From Synechococcaceae cyanobacterium SM2_3_2 (GTDB lineage Bacteria > Cyanobacteriota > Cyanobacteriia > Thermostichales > Thermostichaceae), in contig JAAUUM010000011.1 of the NCBI GenBank assembly GCA_012031565.1, forward strand, positions 1 through 41,497: DNA of 41,497 nt. The letters run 5' to 3'. Shown here in pieces: positions 1 to 8,917 of the stretch (position 1 is the first letter of the stretch; every line of letters starts with the position of its first letter). The translations under genes and the position numbers were made by a program. The notes under the pieces are model-generated. The model was not told where the DNA came from and did not search any database. It saw only the letters and a list, made by a program, of their open reading frames with translations.

Positions 1-982
1 CAGGGAAAACGGCCCGCAGCCCGGTTCGCCGATCTGCCCCGTCAGTAGGTGGAGTTGATCAAACTACAACTTTGGCCGTGCCTTCGCTGGATTGATTCAT
101 CCCCATTGACCAGAGGGACAGGGTTTTGCCCGACTCTCGCCACCATTCAGCCGCCAAGATCAAATCCGCCACCGGGATCCCACAGCGATGGGCCACTTGC
201 TCTGGGGTGTAGCTGGCAATCAGCTCGACATAGTTAGCCCAGCCCTCGGTATGGTGAGCAATAAAATCTGAATCCAGACATCCCCATTGCAACAGCAAAT
301 AGCCGATCCCATTGAGCAAATCAATATCCGATCCCGGTGTGATGGGTAAATGTAAATCAGCCCCTTCTGCGGTCAGGGTACGACGGGGATCCACCACGAT
401 TAGCTTGAGTTGGGATCCCTTTTTGTACCGTTTCTTGAGGCGATTAAACAGAATGGGATGGCATTCGGCGGTATTGGTGCCAATCAAAAAAGCCAATTCA
501 CAGTGATCAAGATCGTCGTAACAACAGGGAGGGCCATCGGATCCCAGACTTTTGCCATAGCCAGCCACCGCCGAGGACATACATAAGCGAGAATTGGCAT
601 CAAAATGATTGGTGCCCAAACACCCTTTGATCAACTTTTGGGCCACATAATAATCTTCTGTGTGAAACTGCCCTGACCCATACATACAGATGGCATCGGA
701 GGTCGAACAGGCTTGGATCCGCTCGACAATAATTGCAAAAGCCTGCTCCCAACTGATGCGTTCAAAGGGGTGATCTAAACTCTCTCGCCAGTGGGGATAG
801 AGCAGCCGATCTTGATCTAAAGACTCCAGAATAGTTGCCCCTTTGACACAGACCATGCCCAAACTGGAGGGATGATCTCGATCCCCTCGCACTTTATGGG
901 ATCCCGTTGGGGTTACAACTGTTTCTAAGCCACAGCCCACCCCACAATAGGGGCATTGACTTTTTGAGAGATCATAGTTCAT
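1..982 (-). CDS. narB: Ferredoxin-nitrate reductase NarB, N-terminal part, cut by window edge, frame broken near the edge
   Basis: Molybdopterin bis-MGD enzyme that reduces nitrate to nitrite with ferredoxin electrons in the cytoplasm. The ATG at 982 is chosen because AGGAGA lies about 9 bases upstream and the 4Fe-4S motif then begins at once: C10, C13, C17 and C45 (CPYCGVGC, then VCVKG). Later the SRLCMSS segment carries the likely Mo-ligand Cys. About 327 residues of a family usually above 700 are present. The frame stops at 59-61 right after the conserved EGTAKV. Restoring one C in each of two places (about 50-75) lets the reading continue as LHLLTGQIGEPGCGPFSL to the edge, which is the expected family sequence. 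So this is narB with two 1-base losses close to the sequence end, either sequencing error or a true lesion. Last gene of the nitrate operon. Confidence 0.93.
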
Positions 983-1014
983 CAAACGAGATTCTCCTGT
1001 CCAATGACGCCCCC

Positions 1015-1350
1015 TTAGAGTTGGAACTGAGCTAAAAGCCAAGCGTTCACTTGAGATTGATTGACCGAGCGAGATCGCCGCAGTGCCTCCTCTACAAGAT
1101 TTAGATCTAGTCCAGCTAATACCTGAGAAGTCTGAATCTGAATACTGCCTTGATCGATAATCTGAAAGGCGTAGATCTTTGAGTCTTTGGCATCCACAAT
1201 CCAATACTCACTGACTTGGATGGCTTAATATAATAAACGCTTTGGGCCTAAGTCATCAGCCAATGATGAAACCGCAATCTCAATAGTGGCTTGCACCCAT
1301 TGATTGGGGATCAGAGCCGGATGTCTTGCGTCGGTTTGAGTTGGATACAT
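1015..1350 (-). pseudogene. Remnant of a Uma2-family (PD-(D/E)XK-like) protein gene
   Basis: The minus strand reads MYPTQTDARHPALIPNQW from ATG 1350, continues VQATIEIAVSSLADDLG, then reaches PKRLLY and an in-frame TAA at about 1222. It resumes in the same frame as AIQVSEYWIVDAKDSKIYAF and ends in a Leu-rich tail at 1015. The phrase LADDLG..KRLLY.AIQVSEYWIVD is typical of the C-terminal half of Uma2 proteins, which are very abundant in cyanobacteria and have a nuclease-like fold. Roughly the first 100 residues of the family are absent, and the TAA could be a CAA-to-TAA change at the Gln usually found there. It sits between nrtD and narB in the same direction, so it interrupts the operon without reversing it. 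Function is presumably lost. The assignment rests on recalled family motifs. Confidence 0.75.
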
Positions 1351-1397
1351 CAGGGATCCCTCCGTTCTGCCTCACGATATCCTCTGTCCTCCACTCT

Positions 1398-1423
1398 ATG
1401 AGATTGCTTCCATGAGATTGCTT
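1398..1423. repeat. Direct repeat ATGAGATTGCTT x2
   Basis: Two perfect 12-bp copies (1398-1409 and 1412-1423) separated by CC, in the spacer between nrtD and the Uma2 remnant. It belongs to the locus-specific tandem duplications found across the window. Confidence 0.9.
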
Positions 1424-1433
1424 TAGAGCAAAT

Positions 1434-2282
1434 TCAATCCTCGGCATGGGCAAAACGACGGTAGAGAAAGTCGAGTGCATAGTTGCGAAGTTCATAAAAC
1501 TCGGGGGTCTCCATCATGCGGGAACGCTGCCGAGGCCGCTCGAAGGGAACCGTGAGAATCTCTCCGATGTGGGCAGCAGGGCCATTGGTCATCATCACCA
1601 CGCGGTCGGACAGATAGAGCGCCTCGTCGATGTCGTGGGTGACCATCAAAACCGTGCAGCGGTGATCCCGCCAGATGGCCAGTAATTCATCTTGGAGTTC
1701 TTCTTTGGTGATGGCATCCAAGGCTCCAAACGGCTCATCCAGCAGCAAGACCTCAGGCCGGATGGAAAGGGCACGGGCAATCGCCACCCGTTGTTTCATG
1801 CCACCCGAGAGTTGCTTGGGACGTTTATTTGCAGCTTCGGTCAAGCCCACCAGCTCCAGATGCTCCTGGACAATCTGCTTTTTCTCGGCCCCAGATTTGT
1901 GGGGATAGACCTGATCCACCACCAAATAGACATTTTCAAAGGCGGTCAGCCAAGGCAGGAGGGCATAGTTTTGAAACACCATCATCCGGTCGGGGCCAGG
2001 GGATCCCACGGGTTGGCCCTTGAGGGTGATGGATCCCTGGGTGGGGGTCGAGAAGCCGGCCACCATATTCATAAGGGTGGATTTGCCACAGCCCGAGTGG
2101 CCGATCAGGCAGATAAATTCCCCACTGCCCACTTCCAAGTTGACGTTTTCGAGAGCCACAAAAGGGCCACCAGGGGTGGGATAACTTTTGCCAATGGCTT
2201 GGAGAGACAGGAGGGGCAAGCCTGGAGCAATCCTGCTGGCGTTGGAGGCTGGGGTGCTAAGGCGAGAAGGGGTCATGATCAT
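1434..2282 (-). CDS. nrtD: Nitrate/nitrite ABC transporter ATP-binding protein NrtD
   Basis: One of the two ATPases that power nitrate/nitrite import by NrtABCD; it acts on the cytoplasmic face of the inner membrane. The 282-residue product has Walker A GHSGCGKST at about 61-69, Q-loop FQNYALLPW, signature LSGGMKQR at about 158 and Walker B VLLLDEPFGALD at about 178, followed by the H-loop MVTHDIDEA. The C-terminal end PEFYELRNYALDFLYRR is typical of NrtD, which lacks the substrate-binding-like domain of NrtC. The longest frame begins at a TTG (2294). ATG 2282 or 2276 is more likely, and neither has a strong ribosome-binding site. It lies downstream of nrtC and upstream of narB as in other cyanobacterial nitrate operons. 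Confidence 0.95.
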   Translation of the reverse strand: MIMTPSRLSTPASNASRIAPGLPLLSLQAIGKSYPTPGGPFVALENVNLEVGSGEFICLIGHSGCGKSTLMNMVAGFSTPTQGSITLKGQPVGSPGPDRMMVFQNYALLPWLTAFENVYLVVDQVYPHKSGAEKKQIVQEHLELVGLTEAANKRPKQLSGGMKQRVAIARALSIRPEVLLLDEPFGALDAITKEELQDELLAIWRDHRCTVLMVTHDIDEALYLSDRVVMMTNGPAAHIGEILTVPFERPRQRSRMMETPEFYELRNYALDFLYRRFAHAED

Positions 2283-2294
2283 GTCGGGATCCAA

Positions 2295-2331
2295 GTGATT
2301 GTGCTCTAAGGGTGTGATTGTGCTCTAAGGG
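2295..2331. repeat. Tandem duplication GTGATTGTGCTCTAAGGG x2
   Basis: Two perfect 18-bp copies (2295-2312, 2314-2331; period 19) directly upstream of nrtD in the 118-bp nrtC-nrtD spacer. No other function is evident. Confidence 0.93.
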
Positions 2332-2400
2332 AGAAGGGGCCGAGTTCACTTTATTGCGAAAGATTTTATTGCAGTAGAGAGGGAGTCAAGGGACTTGACC

Positions 2401-4398
2401 TCAAACGGGCGTTGGGATCAGATAATCTTGCAACGCTAGCTCCTGCCGGATCGCCACGGTTTCCAGATAACCCACGGGATCCCGGCCATCAAAAACGCTG
2501 CCATCGGCAAAGACGAGGGATCCCCGGTCATGGGCTCGATCCGGTAGGCCCAGATTGCGGGCAGCGGCGGCATAGGTGTCCACATCCAGCACCTGATCCA
2601 ACACCGATACCCAATTACGCGGGAAGGCGCAGAGGCTCCAGCGGGCCATCTGGGTCAGCATCCAGAGATTTTCCAGCTTCTCGGGACAGGAATTGCGACC
2701 ACCGGCAAATTGATTGAAGCCCACCAGGATCTCCGATTCATCCTGAATACCACGATGGAATGTCCCCATCAATCCAGGCCGCAGGTCATCCTCGCTGACT
2801 CCGACAAACTCAGGATCCTTTAACCAAGTGGCAATTTGGGGGCGATGGCGGGGCTGCTCACAGTATTGACAGGCTTCCAGCAGAGCTTTGACTAGGGCGA
2901 TATGGGTGAGGGGATATTTCTGGGCCCACTCTTGGCTGACGGTCAGGACTTTTTCGATATGGCTGGGCAAAATCTCGGGGGTGGTGGTGACGATGAAGCC
3001 CAGCTGTTCCCGCACCGCCCGCGAGTTCCAGGGTTCCCCCACACAATAGCCGTCGATGCTGCCACTTTTGAGGGTGGCCACCATCTGCGGCGGCGGGATG
3101 ACGGCCAGATTGACATCGCGGTCGGGGTGGATGCCACCGGAGGCCAGCCAATGGCGTAGGAGAAAATTGTGCATGGAGGCCGGATGAACCATGCCCAGAG
3201 TATGGATTTGGTCGGGGGTCTCGCTCAGGTAGCGGCGGAAATCTTCCAGGGTCTGGATCCCTTTGTCCAAAAACCTGCGGCTGAAGGTGATGGCATTGCC
3301 CCCCCGCGATAGGGTCAGGGCGGTCACCAACGGCACCGGGGATCCCCCCACCCCCAAGGTCGAAGCCAGTGGGATCCCGGCCAACACAGCCGCCCCATCC
3401 AGACGACCGGAGCGCACCCCCTCATAGACCATCTTCCATCCCGGCTCCCGCACCAGCGTCACCTCCTCCAGCCCGTACTTTTTGAACAGGCCCAATTGCT
3501 GAGCCACCACCAGCGGGGCACAGTCTGTCAGGGGCACAAAGCCCAGATCGAGGTTGACTTTTTCCAGCCCATGCTTGGCCACCGCTAGCCGCATCGGAGT
3601 CTTTTTGCGAGCCCGCTTTTGTTGGTTCAGGAAGTAGATCATCTCGCCCCGCAGGCTGTAGTAGTCCGGGTGATTGACCACCTCTAGTTTTTGGCGCGGA
3701 CGCGGGAAGGGCACATTGATAATTTGGCCAATCTGGGCGGCGGGGCCATTGGTCATCATCACCACCCGATCAGACAACAGCAGGGCTTCATCCACATCGT
3801 GGGTGACCATAACACAGGTGAGCTGCTCTGCCTGGGCAATCTGCATCAACTGCTCCTGAAGGTTACCCCGCGTTAGGGCATCCAAGGCCCCAAACGGTTC
3901 ATCCAACAGCAATACCTGGGGGCGAATGGCTAGGGCACGGGCAATGGCAACCCGCTGTTTCATGCCCCCCGACAGATGGGCCGGACGTTTGTCGGCAGCA
4001 GCCACCAGATTGACCCGCTTGATGTGCTCCTCCACAATGGTTTGGCGCTCGGCCTTGGACTGGGATCCCAGGACTTCATCCACCGCCAGGGCGATGTTTT
4101 CCCGCACCGTCAGCCAGGGCAGCAGTGAATAGTTTTGGAACACCACCATCCGGTCGGGGCCGGGATCCGTCACTTGGCGTCCCTCCAGCAAAATGCCCCC
4201 TCGGGAGGGCTTGTCCAGTCCGGCGATGATATTGAGCAAGGTGGATTTGCCGCAGCCAGAGTGGCCGATGAGAGAAACAAATTCTCCCTTTTGGATTTCT
4301 AGATGGATCCCTTGCAGGGCGACATAAACGCCACCACCCGATAACGGAAAGACCCGATCAATGTGATCTACTTCGATGTAGGGATTGGGCTTACTCAT
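2401..4398 (-). CDS. nrtC: Nitrate/nitrite ABC transporter ATPase with fused NrtA-like domain, NrtC
   Basis: ATPase subunit of the nitrate importer with a C-terminal regulatory domain. At 665 residues it matches the usual NrtC length. The N-terminal domain has Walker A GHSGCGKST (45-53), signature LSGGMKQR and Walker B VLLLDEPFGALD, nearly identical in layout to NrtD. From about residue 280 (LGFVPLTDCAPLVVAQQLGL) it carries a domain homologous to the NrtA binding protein, including WLASGGIHPDRDV, PPPQMVATLKSGSIDGYCVGEPWN and the EDLRPGLMG region. In known NrtC this domain mediates ammonium-responsive inhibition of uptake. Start ATG 4398 is preceded by AGGAC; the longer frame back to 4458 adds unrelated residues. 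GC is about 60%, clearly above its upstream neighbour nrtB. Confidence 0.97.
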   Translation of the reverse strand: MSKPNPYIEVDHIDRVFPLSGGGVYVALQGIHLEIQKGEFVSLIGHSGCGKSTLLNIIAGLDKPSRGGILLEGRQVTDPGPDRMVVFQNYSLLPWLTVRENIALAVDEVLGSQSKAERQTIVEEHIKRVNLVAAADKRPAHLSGGMKQRVAIARALAIRPQVLLLDEPFGALDALTRGNLQEQLMQIAQAEQLTCVMVTHDVDEALLLSDRVVMMTNGPAAQIGQIINVPFPRPRQKLEVVNHPDYYSLRGEMIYFLNQQKRARKKTPMRLAVAKHGLEKVNLDLGFVPLTDCAPLVVAQQLGLFKKYGLEEVTLVREPGWKMVYEGVRSGRLDGAAVLAGIPLASTLGVGGSPVPLVTALTLSRGGNAITFSRRFLDKGIQTLEDFRRYLSETPDQIHTLGMVHPASMHNFLLRHWLASGGIHPDRDVNLAVIPPPQMVATLKSGSIDGYCVGEPWNSRAVREQLGFIVTTTPEILPSHIEKVLTVSQEWAQKYPLTHIALVKALLEACQYCEQPRHRPQIATWLKDPEFVGVSEDDLRPGLMGTFHRGIQDESEILVGFNQFAGGRNSCPEKLENLWMLTQMARWSLCAFPRNWVSVLDQVLDVDTYAAAARNLGLPDRAHDRGSLVFADGSVFDGRDPVGYLETVAIRQELALQDYLIPTPV

Positions 4399-4464
4399 AG
4401 TGTCCTGTTCAAGAGAATCAAAGGTAAAAATTGAAGAGAAGAAGCCAGAAATTAACAAGCTGGA

Positions 4465-5445
4465 TCAAGTCTCTTCGGCCACAACTAGGGATCCCAGCCA
4501 AGCCATCAAACGATCCAACATTAGCCCCACAATACCCACATAAATCAGCGCCAAAATGATCTCACTGATGCGAGAACTGTTCCAGGCATCCCAAATAAAG
4601 AAGCCGATGCCAACGCCCCCAATTAACATTTCAGCCGCTACAATCGCCAACCAAGATAGGCCAATGCCAATTCGCAAACCGGTAAAGATGTAGGGAACAG
4701 TAGCAGGAAAGACAATTTTTAGAAAGTAACGTAGTCCTGACATTCTGACAATACGAGCCACATTGCGATAGTCTTGGGGAATCTGTTGAACTCCAACAAT
4801 TGTATTGAGCAAAATGGGCCAAATTGCAGTGATAAAAATAACGAAAATGGCCGAAGGAGTAGAGTCTCGAAAAGCAGCTAATGAAATAGGCAACCAAGCC
4901 AGAGGTGGCACTGTTCGCAACACCTGAAAAATGGGATCCAAGGACTCATGCAGCCAGCGATTTACCCCGATGATCATTCCCCCAATCACCCCCACCAGAG
5001 CCGCCAAGGTAAAACCAATTGCAACCCTTTGTAGACTGGCCCAAATCTGCCAGAATAAGCCTTTATCGATACCGCCAAAGTCGAAAAAAGGATCTTTGAT
5101 CAGGGGATCCCAGGTGTCTTGCCAGACTTCTAGAGGGGTGGGTAAGTTGGCATCTGGAGAGGTATAGGCTATCTGCCACAGAATTAAGACCACTAAAATG
5201 GCAGTCAGAGGCATCAAGATCCGGCGCAGCAAGCCATAGACTTTTACTTTTTTCATCCAGGAGGAAGCTGGTGCAGAGCTACCTGCATCGGATCCAGCTT
5301 TGGCGACTGCCTGGATTTGAAATGCTCCTTCCTGCAAACTATGTCGGAGGAAATCACCCAAGAGCAGCACCAGGGGCAGTAGAATCGCACCCAAACGGAT
5401 CCCGGTTTTGATTAAGGTTTGCAAAAAATGAGGTAAAAAGTTCAT
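4465..5445 (-). CDS. nrtB: Nitrate/nitrite ABC transporter permease NrtB
   Basis: Integral membrane permease of the NrtABCD importer. The 326-residue frame has an N-terminal hydrophobic segment, then RRILMPLTAILVVLILWQIAY and further helices, with the binding-protein-dependent permease loop at VVAAEMLIGGVGIGFFIWDAW (the EAA-type region that contacts the ATPases). The family is usually about 280 residues, so the first 40-50 residues, including the hydrophobic LGAILLPLVLLLGDF segment, look like an extension, and the true start may lie further in. ATG 5445 is chosen because TTAGGT lies just upstream; the ATG at 5505 has none. By hand counts on sampled lines the gene is about 45% GC, well below nrtC. 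Confidence 0.93.
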   Translation of the reverse strand: MNFLPHFLQTLIKTGIRLGAILLPLVLLLGDFLRHSLQEGAFQIQAVAKAGSDAGSSAPASSWMKKVKVYGLLRRILMPLTAILVVLILWQIAYTSPDANLPTPLEVWQDTWDPLIKDPFFDFGGIDKGLFWQIWASLQRVAIGFTLAALVGVIGGMIIGVNRWLHESLDPIFQVLRTVPPLAWLPISLAAFRDSTPSAIFVIFITAIWPILLNTIVGVQQIPQDYRNVARIVRMSGLRYFLKIVFPATVPYIFTGLRIGIGLSWLAIVAAEMLIGGVGIGFFIWDAWNSSRISEIILALIYVGIVGLMLDRLMAWLGSLVVAEET

Positions 5446-5563
5446 CAGTGACCTAACAAGAATGGGTAGTGAAGGTAAAAGTCGGGGACAAAACAAAAGA
5501 TTCATAAAAGAACTATTCGATTACTTTGTCCCCAGGCTTCAGCTCGTTTTAGGCTTAGAGCAT

Positions 5564-6861
5564 TCAGGCAAGCTTCTTGATCGCCAAGCTATCGAGATAA
5601 GCTGCTGGATTCTCTGGATCAAATTGGATCCCGTCAAAGAAAGTCTCAATCCCTCGTGAAGTACTGGCTGGAATTGCGTCCGCTAGTCCTAAGGCTGTAA
5701 CAGCCTCTCGCCACAGATCCTCTCGGTTTACCTGATCAATCAGTGCTGCAGTATCGGTATCTGCAGGCAGATATCCCCAGCGAATATCCTCGGTTACAAA
5801 CCACAGATCATGACTCTTAAAGGGATAGGAGGCTTGATCTCGCCAAACTTCATCATGTGAGGATGATTTTCGATGGCAGGCCGACCATCACCATAGTCAA
5901 AGTTCCCGCGTGCTCGATCAATGATGTCATCAAAAGGTGCGCTCACCCACTGCCGTCCCGCAATAATTTGGCACATTTCTTCAGCATTGGCCGGATCATC
6001 ACACCACTGCTGAGCTTCTAGCACTCCCATCAATAGGGCTTTGGCAGCATTGGGATTTTGATCCACCCAATCAGCTCTCATCCCAAAGGCTTTTTCGGGA
6101 TGATCGTTCCACAGCTCACCTGTGGTTAAAGCTGTTACCGAAATCCCTTGATTGATCGCCTGTTTATTCCAAGGTTCACAGACACAAAAGGTATCCATAT
6201 TGCCGACTTTCATGTTGGCCACCATCTGAGCGGGAGGCACCACAATCAGCGAGACGTCGCCATCAGGATTGATCCCCCCTGCCGCTAACCAATAGCGAGT
6301 CCACAGATCATGGGTTCCCCCCGGAAAAGTCATGGCCGATTTGGGTTCTTGCGCTTGGGCAAATACCTCTTTGAGGGGGGAACTGTCAGTGGTGACTCCC
6401 AAATCTTTGTAGGTCTGAGAGATGGAAATACACTGACCATTGGTATTGAGACGGGCCAAGATATACATGGGAACCGGATTGTTGTTGGTGACTACTCCGG
6501 TAGTAATCAGATAGGGCATTGGGGTGAGAATGTGTGCCCCATCAATACCTCCAGAGCCGGATCCCAGTACCAAATTATCTCGAGTGGTGCCCCAAGAAGC
6601 TTGCTTTTCCACATCTACATTGGTCATGCCGTAGTTGGCAAAAAAGCCTTTTTCTCTACCGATAATTAGTGGGGCAGCGTCCGTCAAGGCAATAAATCCC
6701 AATTTGGCTCGGTCGGTCTCGGGGGTATCGGCTTGGGCGATCCAATAGCCGCTGGCGGGATACTGAGGACTGGCTTTGGCCATGCCAGTCGCCACAGCTC
6801 CAGCGGTGGCAGCGGCGGTACCCGCCAGAAATTTGCGTCGAGACAGAGATGAATGCAACAT
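5564..6861 (-). CDS. nrtA: Nitrate/nitrite ABC transporter substrate-binding lipoprotein/Tat protein NrtA, frame broken by one base
   Basis: Periplasmic nitrate/nitrite-binding protein of the NrtABCD importer. ATG 6861 has GGAG upstream and opens on a twin-arginine signal, [20 protein letters not shown]. Then come [60 protein letters not shown] and [12 protein letters not shown], all hallmark NrtA stretches. The frame shown by the DNA stops at 5794 after MMKF. If one A is restored in the AAA run at 5845-5847 (plus strand) the reading continues as [20 protein letters not shown] and on to [20 protein letters not shown], ending at TGA 5564, about 432 residues, the normal length. The perfectly preserved downstream frame favours a sequencing error or a very recent mutation. 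GC is about 48%. Confidence 0.93.
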
Positions 6862-6973
6862 AATGACTCCAATGTCTTGAGTGTGTTTTGAACGTTGATT
6901 GTGAGTGAGAGGTAGCGCAACGGCAGCTAAAAATCCGGTGTTCCGGTTAGTGAAGAAGCCACTCTGGATTAGC

Positions 6974-8523
6974 TCAGTCAGGGCCTGAACCCACCGGGAT
7001 CCGATCTGAGATCGAGGGATCCCGGAGCTTGGCCCCAAAGTGCTCGATCAGCAGCTCCACCAGCACCGGCTGGAGATCTTGGCAGGGGATCCCTTTGCGA
7101 ACGCACTCGCCGAGCTTGGCGTCTTTGCCCACTTCCCCCCCATGTAAATGTCCACCCCCTCCACCGCTTTGCCGTCTTTGCGGGCCGCTGTCCCCATCAG
7201 GCCGATATCCGCCACTTGCGGTTGACCGCAGGAGTTGGGACATCCTGTCCAGTGGATCCGCACCGTCTGGGGGATCTCCAGCATTTGCTCCAGCTCTTTC
7301 ATCAGCTCTACCGCCTGATTTTTGGTCTCGATCAAGGCAAAGTTACAAAACTGATTGCCGGTGCAAGAGACCAATCCCCGTTGCAGGGGGCCAGGGTGGG
7401 CTGAAAACTTGGCCAGCAGGGGTTCTTTGAGCAGAGGGGCCAGCCGCGAATCGGGCACATTGGAGATCAAAACATTTTGCTCCACCGTCAGCCGCAGCTC
7501 GCCAGAGCCATAGACCTCCCCCATCCGGGCCAGTTCCATCATCTCCAGGGCATTCAGCCGTCCCACCGGAATGTTGAGGCCAATAAAATTGAGTCCGGGC
7601 TGGCTCTGGGCATGAACCCCAGTCAGATCTCGTTTGTTGCAGAGCACCTCATCTTTGGCGGCAGCGCGGGGTAGCGGGTGCCCCATCTGGCTCTCCATAG
7701 CGGCGCGAAACTTTTCCACCCCCCACTCATCCAACAGCCACATGAGACGAGATTTTTGCCGATTGGCCCGCAAGCCGTGATCTCGGTAGATCAGCAGCAC
7801 CGCTTCACAGATGGCCACCACATCGCGGGGATCCGACCAGACATCCAGCGAGATGGCCTCAGCGCAGCGGCGGGCCGAAAAGAAGCCCCCCACCAGAACG
7901 TTGAAGCCCAATTTGCCATTTTTATAGGCGGGTACAAACGCTAAATCGTTGATCTCGGCATGAACGGAGTTATCCCGACAGCCTGCGATGGCGATGTTGA
8001 ACTTGCGGGGCAGATTGCTAAAAGACTCGTTGCCCTCACCGTTGTTGGTGATCATGTCCTGCACTTTGCGGGTGAGGCCACGCACATCGATCAGCTCATC
8101 GGGATCGATGCCCGCCAACGGGGATCCCGTGATGTTGCGGACATTATCCATCCCCGATTGCACACTGGTTAGCCCCACATCTTTGAGGTAGCCCAAGATC
8201 TGGGGCATCTCCTCAATCGGGATCCCGCGCAGTTGAAGGTTTTGGCGGGTGGTGATGTCAGCCACGCCATCGGCTCCGTAGGGATGAATGATCGCCCCCA
8301 ACATCCGCATCTGGCCACTGGTCAGGATCCCGTTGGGAATCCGCAGCCGCAGCATAAACTTGCCTGGGGTGCTTTTGCGGGAGAAAATCCCCAGCCACTT
8401 GAGCCGATGATCACGGTCATCTGCGGGGATGTGATCCCAACCCAACTTGGCAAACTGCGCTAATTCTGCCTTGACAGCCAAGCCGTCTTTTTCGCTTTTG
8501 ATGGTTTCAAATTTATTCGCCAT
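6974..8523 (-). CDS. nirA: Ferredoxin-nitrite reductase NirA, frame broken by one base near C-terminus
   Basis: Siroheme/4Fe-4S enzyme reducing nitrite to ammonium with ferredoxin. Two ferrodoxin-type half domains are seen: the N-terminal half with ADITTRQNLQLRGI and GCRDNSVHAEINDL, and the C-terminal half with the cluster/siroheme ligands CTGNQFC and TGCPNSCGQ. The open frame from ATG 8523 ends at 7048 with a non-homologous tail after DIYMGGK. Adding one base in the region of seven C and two T at 7133-7141 (plus strand) joins it to VGKDAKLGECVRKGIPCQDL and a stop at 6974, giving about 516 residues, the usual size. It is the first gene of the operon, 112 bp ahead of nrtA, with a full NtcA promoter just upstream. 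Confidence 0.94.
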
Positions 8524-8550
8524 CTCTGAACCCTATGGGCCAACGTTGCC

Positions 8551-8592
8551 ACTGTATTGAAAGCAATCGTTAACTTTGGTAACGGCGGTTAC
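8551..8592 (-). promoter_or_regulatory. NtcA-activated promoter of the nirA operon
   Basis: Positions 8579-8592 hold GTA-N8-TAC (GTAACGGCGGTTAC), inside the longer near-palindrome GGTAACGGCGGTTACC. Reading toward nirA, exactly 22 bases separate its TAC from TACAGT (complement of 8551-8556), a TAN3T-type -10 box. This spacing is the canonical class-II NtcA promoter, in which the global nitrogen regulator NtcA with 2-oxoglutarate replaces the -35 element. The -10 box is about 28 bp from the nirA ATG, so the leader is short. The site and spacing are seen directly; NtcA binding is inferred. Confidence 0.92.
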
Positions 8593-8917
8593 CTTTCCTG
8601 AAAAGGTATGCAGTTCCGTCATAGCTATAGTGAATAATCCGCATACTTGACCAGATCAGAGCATCTTAGTCAGTTGTCCCGACTGTTGTCTCGATGGTGA
8701 TTGACCCATTGGGAATAGAGATCCTTTCTCTTTCCAAGCAGGCGCTGGATCCCTTTTGCAGGGGGGGGCGACTATTATGGGATCCCTGATTTAGATTGCT
8801 TTCAGACTGCGTAAATGCGCTGAAATTTCCCCCCAGAGTTGCAGGCAGAGATAGGTCATTGTCCGTTCAGCTTTTGGGGATGATCTTGAGGTGTTGCACT
8901 TTGCCAGGGTCTCAAGC
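8593..8917. other. Spacer upstream of the nirA promoter, no gene seen
   Basis: Between the NtcA site and the end of the HTH gene. It contains a run of eight G at 8761-8768 and one GGGATCCC, but no reading frame or RNA gene I can support. A second NtcA-type half site was not found. Confidence 0.6.

Noticed and set aside
49-237. Small plus-strand frame at the left edge
   Set aside because: Antisense to narB and without a ribosome-binding site or domain.
1692-2309. A 205-residue plus-strand open frame
   Set aside because: Antisense to nrtD and rich in His/Gln from complementary codons; no recognisable domain.
5794-7243. Programmed frameshifting in nrtA and nirA
   Set aside because: No canonical slippery heptamer plus pseudoknot was seen, the same defect type recurs in unrelated genes, and these families are not known to use recoding.
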